DNA of 64,000 nt, from contig NZ_FNIB01000007.1 in NCBI RefSeq assembly GCF_900103805.1, positions 62,001-126,000 on the forward strand, in the 5' to 3' direction. Below the pieces are notes generated by a model. It ran no database searches. It had not been told where the DNA came from and saw only the letters and a program-made list of their open reading frames with translations. Source of the stretch: Cryobacterium flavum (lineage in GTDB: Bacteria; Actinomycetota; Actinomycetes; Actinomycetales; Microbacteriaceae). The position numbers and the translations under genes are program-made. This document shows positions 58,886 to 64,000 of the stretch, piece by piece (the stretch's first letter is position 1; each line of letters begins with the position of its first letter).

Positions 58886-60100
58886 ATGCGGGTAACAAAG
58901 ATGTTCCTGGCCCCGGCAATTCTCGCCGTCGCCGCCCTGACCCTGGTCGGATGCGCCCCCACGGCCACGACCGGCGGCGCAGCCACCGATAATTCCACCA
59001 CGAAGCTCGCGGTGCAGGTGGGCATGATCACCTCAGCGACCGGCCCGCTCGCCGCCTACGGCGCCGCGTACACCGCCGGGTTCAAGGCCGGCCTCGACTA
59101 CGCCACCGACGGCACCGGCGCTGTCGACGGCCGCGAACTGGACATCACCTGGAAAGACGACCAGGGCAACCCCGACACCGCGGTCTCGGTCGCCAAAGAC
59201 CTGATCGGGCAGGGATACCAGATTATGGCCGGCACCGTCGTGTCCGGAATCGCCGTCACCCTGGCCGAGCAGGCCGCGCAGAACAAGATTCTCTACATCT
59301 CGGGCCCGGCAGCCGCCGATGCCATCACCGGCCTCAACCAGTACACCTTCCGATCCGGCCGCCAGACCTATGAAGACGTTGCGACGGCAGGAACGTTCAT
59401 CGGCGACCCGAGCGGCAAGAAGATCGTCGTCTTCGCCCAGGACAACGCCTTCGGTCAGGGCAACCTGGCCGGCGTCAAGGCCGTGCTCGGGGCCAAGGGC
59501 GCGACCGTCGATGGTGTACTTGTCGCCGAAGACGCAACCGAATTCACCCCCTTCGCGCAGCAATTGCTCGACGCCTCACCAGACCTCGTCTTCGTGGCCT
59601 GGGCCGGCGCCAGCACCGGTGCCATGTGGACCGCGCTGCAGCAGCAGGGCGTGTTCGATGCTGTTCCGGTTGTCACCGGCCTCGGTGATGTCTCGACCTA
59701 CGGCGCGTACGGTGCCGCGAGCGGCAAGATCAGCTTTCTCTCGCACTACTTTGCGTCGGCCACCGACAACGAGCAGAGCAAAGCCATGATCAGCTACCTG
59801 AAAGCCAACGACGCACAGGCAGACCTGTTCTCGCCCGACGGTTTCGTGGCCGCGCAGATGCTCGTTCAGGCCGTTCGCGAGGGCGGTGGTGACAACGTCG
59901 ATGACATGATCGCCTCGCTCGAGGGCTACACGTTCGACTCGGTCAAGGGTTCGATCACCATTCGTGCAGAAGACCACGCCGTGCTGCAGCCGATGTTCCA
60001 GGCCACGCTTAAGGAAGGCACCGACGGTACCTGGGCGCCGGAACTGATTGAGACTGTCGACGCCAAGACCGTCGCGCCGCCCATCGTCGCAGCAAAGTAG
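58886..60100 (+). CDS. Branched-chain amino acid-type ABC transporter binding lipoprotein
   Basis: 404-residue LivK-like type I binding protein (Peripla_BP_6). Signal peptide with lipobox LVGC (C23), then the mature start VGMITSATGPLAAYG typical of the family. GAGAGG lies 7 nt before the ATG at 58886; a longer frame upstream is rejected. The family also binds aromatic acids, amides, urea and short fatty acids. The operon's terminal acyl-CoA synthetase suggests a carboxylic acid ligand here rather than leucine. Confidence 0.88.
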   Translation: MRVTKMFLAPAILAVAALTLVGCAPTATTGGAATDNSTTKLAVQVGMITSATGPLAAYGAAYTAGFKAGLDYATDGTGAVDGRELDITWKDDQGNPDTAVSVAKDLIGQGYQIMAGTVVSGIAVTLAEQAAQNKILYISGPAAADAITGLNQYTFRSGRQTYEDVATAGTFIGDPSGKKIVVFAQDNAFGQGNLAGVKAVLGAKGATVDGVLVAEDATEFTPFAQQLLDASPDLVFVAWAGASTGAMWTALQQQGVFDAVPVVTGLGDVSTYGAYGAASGKISFLSHYFASATDNEQSKAMISYLKANDAQADLFSPDGFVAAQMLVQAVREGGGDNVDDMIASLEGYTFDSVKGSITIRAEDHAVLQPMFQATLKEGTDGTWAPELIETVDAKTVAPPIVAAK

Positions 60101-60106
60101 ATCGCG

Positions 60107-60862
60107 ATGCCGGACCAGCCCGTGCTCAGCATCGAGCATCTGGGCCTGCAGATCGGCGGTGCACGCATCCTCAACGATGTGTCGCTGTCGATCCCGCGGG
60201 GCGAGATGCTCGGTGTGATCGGCCCCAACGGGGCCGGTAAGACAACCCTGTTCAACCTGATTTCCGGTGTGCTGTTTGCCACGGAAGGCGTGGTGCGACT
60301 GAACGGCCGCACCATGACCCGGGAACCGATCCACGTCAGGGCACGGGCCGGCCTCGGTCGCACCTTTCAAACCTCGAGCCTGTTCAACGGGCTGAGCGCC
60401 ACCGAAAACGTGCGGCTGGCCGCACAGGCCAAGGCCGGCGGCGGCAGTCTGGTCACCCGGTTTCCGAAGGGGACGGATGCCGCCACCCGGCTTGCCGCCG
60501 ATCGTCTCGACGAGGTGGGGCTGGCTGATCTTGCCGAAGCCAAAGCCGGTGGCCTCTCCCACGGTGACAAGCGCAAGCTGGAGATCGCCATGCTGCTCGC
60601 GATGGACCCGAGCGTCATCCTGCTCGACGAGCCGATGGCCGGCGTTGGCTCCGGCGACGTGCCCGGCCTGATGGAGGTCATTCGCGCGTTGCACCACGGT
60701 GGCCGCACGGTGCTCATGGTCGAGCACCACATGGAGGTCGTGCTCGGCCTGGTCGACCGCGTTGCGGTCATGCACCACGGCGAGCTGCTCGCCTGCGACA
60801 CCCCCGACGCCGTGATGAAGAATCCCACGGTTCAGTCCGCCTACCTCGGAGACCCGGTATGA
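60107..60862 (+). CDS. LivG-type ABC transporter ATPase
   Basis: 251 residues with Walker A GPNGAGKT (39-46), Walker B ILLDEP with E175, and a signature LSHGDKR (150-156) where family members usually have LSYGQQR; the Q-to-K/D change is mild but notable. Begins 6 nt after the binding-protein gene. Its stop overlaps the LivF-type gene (ATGA). Confidence 0.9.
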   Translation: MPDQPVLSIEHLGLQIGGARILNDVSLSIPRGEMLGVIGPNGAGKTTLFNLISGVLFATEGVVRLNGRTMTREPIHVRARAGLGRTFQTSSLFNGLSATENVRLAAQAKAGGGSLVTRFPKGTDAATRLAADRLDEVGLADLAEAKAGGLSHGDKRKLEIAMLLAMDPSVILLDEPMAGVGSGDVPGLMEVIRALHHGGRTVLMVEHHMEVVLGLVDRVAVMHHGELLACDTPDAVMKNPTVQSAYLGDPV

Positions 60863-61620
60863 GCACCACATCAAGAACCAATATCCTCACCGTGCGCAAC
60901 CTGTACGGACGCATCGAGGGCCAGCAGGTCGTCGAAGACGTCTCGTTCGACGTACCAGACACCGGCGTCACCGCTCTGCTCGGCCGGAACGGCGTCGGCA
61001 AAACCAGCACCATTAAATCGATCCTCGGCCTGATCGACCGCACCGGCGCGATCACCCTCGCCGGGCGCCGCGTCGACCGGCTGCCCACCCACAAGGTCGT
61101 GCAGCTCGGCGTCGGCTACGTGCCCGAAGACCGCGAGGTGTTCGGCAAGCTCAGCGTCGCCGAAAACCTGAAACTGGCCGAACGCTCCGCCCACCCGAAC
61201 CGCGCCCTGGTCGAGGAACTCTTTCCCGACCTCGTGCAACGCCACGCCCAACTCGCCGGTACCCTCTCCGGAGGGCAGCAGCAGATGGTGTCGCTCGCCC
61301 GAGCCCTGCTCAACCAAAACCGGCTGTTGCTGGTCGACGAACCCACCAAGGGACTCTCGCCGAAAATCGTCACCGAGGTCACCCAGGCACTACTGGCCGC
61401 CGCCAAAACAGTGCCGATCCTTCTGGTCGAACAGAACCTGCAGGTGATTCGCCAACTCGCCGACCGGGTGGTCGTGCTCTCCGGCGGCCGCGTCGTCTTC
61501 ACCGGCGAAGCCGCCGAATTGCTCGATGACCCCGAACGCATCCAGCGTTACCTGGGCGTGCACAGCGGCGCGGACCACAGCAGCACCGACCACAGCAACA
61601 CGGAGCAGGTGCCGGCATGA
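60859..61620 (+). CDS. LivF-type ABC transporter ATPase
   Basis: 253 residues with Walker A LGRNGVGKTS (41-50), canonical signature LSGGQQQM (136-143), Walker B LLLVDEP with E161, and the PxxGLSP hallmark of LivF (TKGLSPKI). The C-terminal tail of about 20 residues is Ser/Thr/His/Asp-rich. Coupled to its neighbours on both sides by 4-nt overlaps. Confidence 0.9.
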   Translation: MSTTSRTNILTVRNLYGRIEGQQVVEDVSFDVPDTGVTALLGRNGVGKTSTIKSILGLIDRTGAITLAGRRVDRLPTHKVVQLGVGYVPEDREVFGKLSVAENLKLAERSAHPNRALVEELFPDLVQRHAQLAGTLSGGQQQMVSLARALLNQNRLLLVDEPTKGLSPKIVTEVTQALLAAAKTVPILLVEQNLQVIRQLADRVVVLSGGRVVFTGEAAELLDDPERIQRYLGVHSGADHSSTDHSNTEQVPA

Positions 61621-62492
61621 GCACCATCGTTCTGCTGCTGATCACCGGCCTCGGCCTCGGGGCTCTGTACTTTCTGGTCGCCTCCGGGCTCTCCCTCATC
61701 TACGGCCTGATGGGCGTGCTCAACTTCGCTCACGGCTCCTTTCTGACCATCGGCGCCTTCATCGGCTGGGAGGTAGCCCGTCGGCTCAGTGACGGGTCGT
61801 GGTGGGCACTGGTCGCTGCCATGCTGACCGGCGCCGTGGTCGGGGCGCTCGTCGCCGCCGCGACCGAATTCTTCCTGATCCGGCGGCTGTACAACCGGCA
61901 CATCGAACAGGTACTCGTGACGGTCGGCCTCGCGCTGGCCTCTGTAGCTCTGTTCGAGGGAATCTGGGGCACCGACCCGACCTACGTGACGAGCCCGTCC
62001 TGGCTCGGGCAGACCACCGAGATTCTCGGCGCGCGCATTCCGAACAACCGCTTCATGCTCATTCTGGTGGCGGTGCTGGTGCTCGTGGCGATCGTGCTGT
62101 TCCTCAAATTCACCCGGTACGGCCTGATCGTTCGGGCCGGCGTCGAGAACCGTCTCATGGTCACCGCGCTCGGCATCGATGTGCGCCGCGCCTTCACCCT
62201 GGTGTTCGCGATCGGTGGTGCCGCCGCCGGACTCGGCGGGGTGCTCGCCTCGATCTACTATGGCTACGTTTCGGCGCACATCGGCGGGTCCCTGCTGATC
62301 TTCGCCTTCATCGTGACGGTCATCGGAGGGTTAGGGTCTCTGGCCGGGGCGGCCATCGCATCCGTTCTGGTGGCAGTGCTGCAGCAGTTCGCGAACTTTT
62401 ATCTGGGCGGAACCGGCGACCTGGCCGTGGTGCTGGCCCTGGCCGCGGTGCTGTTATTGCGTCCGCGCGGACTGATGGGAGCGAAAGCATGA
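61617..62492 (+). CDS. LivH-type ABC transporter permease
   Basis: 291 residues, about eight membrane helices, with the family's opening GLGLGALYFLVASGLSLIYG and MGVLNFAHGSFLTIGA, and the coupling-loop region ENRLMVTALGIDVRRAF. ATG overlaps the LivF-type stop (ATGA). Confidence 0.9.
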   Translation: MSTIVLLLITGLGLGALYFLVASGLSLIYGLMGVLNFAHGSFLTIGAFIGWEVARRLSDGSWWALVAAMLTGAVVGALVAAATEFFLIRRLYNRHIEQVLVTVGLALASVALFEGIWGTDPTYVTSPSWLGQTTEILGARIPNNRFMLILVAVLVLVAIVLFLKFTRYGLIVRAGVENRLMVTALGIDVRRAFTLVFAIGGAAAGLGGVLASIYYGYVSAHIGGSLLIFAFIVTVIGGLGSLAGAAIASVLVAVLQQFANFYLGGTGDLAVVLALAAVLLLRPRGLMGAKA

Positions 62493-63598
62493 GCGCCTTC
62501 CGGGCCAGACCAATGACCAAAATCACGGCCAGCGCGGCGCTGGTGCTGCTCATGGTGCTGCTGCCGCTTCTGAACATCACGATTCCCGGTGTCTTTCCGG
62601 GCGCGACCTACACGCCCGGTACCCTGCAACTGCTCGCCTACGCCATGCTCATCGCGGCTCTAGCGCTCAGCTACCACCTCTTGTTCGGCCTGGCCGGCAT
62701 GCTCTCGTTCGGGCACGCTCTCTTCTTCGCGGCCGGCGCCTACGGCCTGGGCATCGTGCTGCGCAACTTCTCACCGAGTTGGTTGCCAGCCGGTGCGACG
62801 TTCGTAGCGTCGATTCTGATCACGGTGCTGATCGGCTTCGTGTTGGCCGCACTCGTGGGTTCGGTCAGCCTGCGGGTCACCGGCATCTCCTTTGCCATGG
62901 TCACGCTCGCCTTCGCGCAGGCCGGCTCGGTCGTGGTACGGCGCAATCCGGGCGGGCAGACCGGCGGCGACGAGGGGCTCACCCTCGACGTCTCGCATGT
63001 GCCAGACGCACTGGTCGGCGTACTCAACACCCGCAACCTGTACTGGCTGTCGCTCGCTGTTCTGGTCACGGTCTACCTCGTGGTGTTGTGGGTGGAGAAA
63101 TCCCGCGCGGGCCATGTTGTGGCCGCGACTCGCGAAAACGAACTCCGGGTACGGGTCATCGGCATCCGTCCCTATTTTGTGCGGCTGCTGATCTTCAGCA
63201 TTGCCGGGGCGCTCGCCGCCCTCGCTGGAGCCGCGTTTCTGTTGCTGCAGAGCGGGGTCTCGCCGCGCGTCGCCACGCCCGACTTCACGCTGACCCTGCT
63301 GGTGATCGTCGTGCTCGGCGGCGTCGGGCTGCGCTGGGGCGCCGTCCTCGGCGCGCTGGTCTACACGCTTCTCGACCAGCGGCTGACCGCCCTGGCCGGT
63401 TCGGAATTCATCGCCGGCCTGCCCGACATTCTGCGGATTCCTTTGTCGCAGCCGTTGTTCATTCTCGGAACACTGTTTATTCTCGTGGTGTTGTTTCTTC
63501 CGGGTGGGCTGGCTGGGCTGACCCGGCGCAACCGCCGGCCGCAACGGCCTCGGGCTCGAGGTCGGGAGCGCATGCTTGACTCAGAGGAGACGACATGA
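62489..63598 (+). CDS. LivM-type ABC transporter permease
   Basis: 369 residues with eight to ten helices, the HLLFGLAGMLSFGHALFFA motif of LivM and the cytoplasmic coupling loop ATRENELRVRVIGIRPYFV. The C-terminus is Arg/Glu-rich. The ATG at 62489 overlaps the LivH-type stop; a long upstream frame antisense-like to nothing but overlapping livH is rejected. Its stop overlaps the acyl-CoA synthetase gene (ATGA). Confidence 0.9.
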   Translation: MSAFRARPMTKITASAALVLLMVLLPLLNITIPGVFPGATYTPGTLQLLAYAMLIAALALSYHLLFGLAGMLSFGHALFFAAGAYGLGIVLRNFSPSWLPAGATFVASILITVLIGFVLAALVGSVSLRVTGISFAMVTLAFAQAGSVVVRRNPGGQTGGDEGLTLDVSHVPDALVGVLNTRNLYWLSLAVLVTVYLVVLWVEKSRAGHVVAATRENELRVRVIGIRPYFVRLLIFSIAGALAALAGAAFLLLQSGVSPRVATPDFTLTLLVIVVLGGVGLRWGAVLGALVYTLLDQRLTALAGSEFIAGLPDILRIPLSQPLFILGTLFILVVLFLPGGLAGLTRRNRRPQRPRARGRERMLDSEETT

Positions 63599-64000
63599 CC
63601 GATGATGGCCTGCACACGCTGGGCCGATGGACCCGCGACCGCGCCAGGGCCACGCCCGAACGAGTCGCCGTCGACGATCGCGGCGTCACACTGCGCTACC
63701 GCGACCTCGACGACCGGGCCAGCGACCTCGCCGCGGCTTTTCGGGCCGCCGGCTACGGCGTCGGCGATCGGGTGGCGACCATCACCGGCAACAGCTCAGA
63801 CCAGGTCGTGTTGTTCTTCGCCTGCGCGCAGGCCGGCCTCGTGCTCGTTCCGCTGTCGTGGCGGCTCGCACCACGCGAGCTCGCCGCGCAGTTGCAGCTC
63901 GCCGACCCGGCCCTGTTGCTGGTCGACGACGAGTTCCATACCCTGGCAACGGATGCCCAGGGTCGGCTTCCCCTGCCCCTCCCGTCGACTTTGCTCGGCG
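63595..64000 (+). CDS. Acyl-CoA synthetase (AMP-forming), N-terminal part
   Basis: The first 135 residues only; the gene runs off the window. The start GLHTLGRWTRDRARATPERVAV, followed by LRYRDLDDRASDLAAAFRAAG and GDRVATITGN, and the later CAQAGLVLVPLSWRLAPREL are typical of the N-terminal domain of ANL-family fatty or aromatic acid CoA ligases. The ATG overlaps the LivM-type stop and follows AGAGGAG. Its inclusion in the transporter operon implies that the imported acid is activated with CoA. Confidence 0.85.
   Translation, partial: MTDDGLHTLGRWTRDRARATPERVAVDDRGVTLRYRDLDDRASDLAAAFRAAGYGVGDRVATITGNSSDQVVLFFACAQAGLVLVPLSWRLAPRELAAQLQLADPALLLVDDEFHTLATDAQGRLPLPLPSTLLG

Overview
The window is a GC-rich, densely packed chromosomal segment of an actinobacterium. 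Protein sequences, gene order and frequent GTG/TTG starts with ATGA/GTGA gene overlaps point to the family Microbacteriaceae (Leifsonia/Cryobacterium-like); the genus cannot be fixed from sequence reading alone. No rRNA, tRNA, CRISPR array, phage, transposase or plasmid gene was seen. Both window edges cut genes: a DUF2993-like lipid-binding protein on the left and an acyl-CoA synthetase on the right.

Layout. 0-9.2 kb: aspartate-family amino acid operon lysA-hom-thrC-thrB, then rho (with a very long N-terminal insertion) and prfA. 9.3-10.9 kb, minus strand: cysteine genes cysK-cysE. 10.9-14.5 kb: prmC, threonylcarbamoyl-AMP synthase, a WecA-type GlcNAc-1-P transferase and an AtpI-like protein, leading into the complete F1Fo ATP synthase operon atpBEFHAGDC (14.5-21.6 kb). 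21.6-25.1 kb: yaaA, malate dehydrogenase, an alkyltransferase (ogt) and an aldo/keto reductase. 25.2-28.9 kb: a two-gene heterodimeric ABC exporter. 29-30.4 kb: a DUF4192 gene.

30.4-51.3 kb holds scattered polyamine/GABA catabolism: an Lrp-family regulator with a class III aminotransferase, a divergent gamma-aminobutyraldehyde dehydrogenase, a complete potDABC polyamine importer and two gabT paralogues, one beside a type II asparaginase. Interleaved are a signalling/secretion-like block (33.9-39.8 kb: PP2C phosphatase, PadR-HAAS pair, zinc-ribbon proteins, an FHA protein and an EccC/EssC-like FtsK ATPase), alanine dehydrogenase, an OsmC protein and a second PadR-HAAS pair.

51.3-56.4 kb: plsC, dxr and an RseP-type site-2 protease, with a Ser/Thr kinase plus lipoprotein pair inserted between dxr and the protease. 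56.4-57.5 kb is decaying sequence: a sensor histidine kinase pseudogene with several frame changes and an internal deletion, then a SHOCT protein whose 3' end abuts a thiolase. 57.5-64 kb: thiolase, divergent from a liv-type ABC importer operon ending in an acyl-CoA synthetase, suggesting uptake and CoA activation of a carboxylic acid.

The observations most worth following are the FHA/EccC pair without visible WXG100 partners, the consistent -10-like hexamers 6-8 nt before start codons (leaderless mRNAs), an over-represented CGGATGC-type octamer, three ACCGAAT repeats at helical spacing at the cysK start, twin 22-bp palindromes after prfA, and the histidine kinase ruin.
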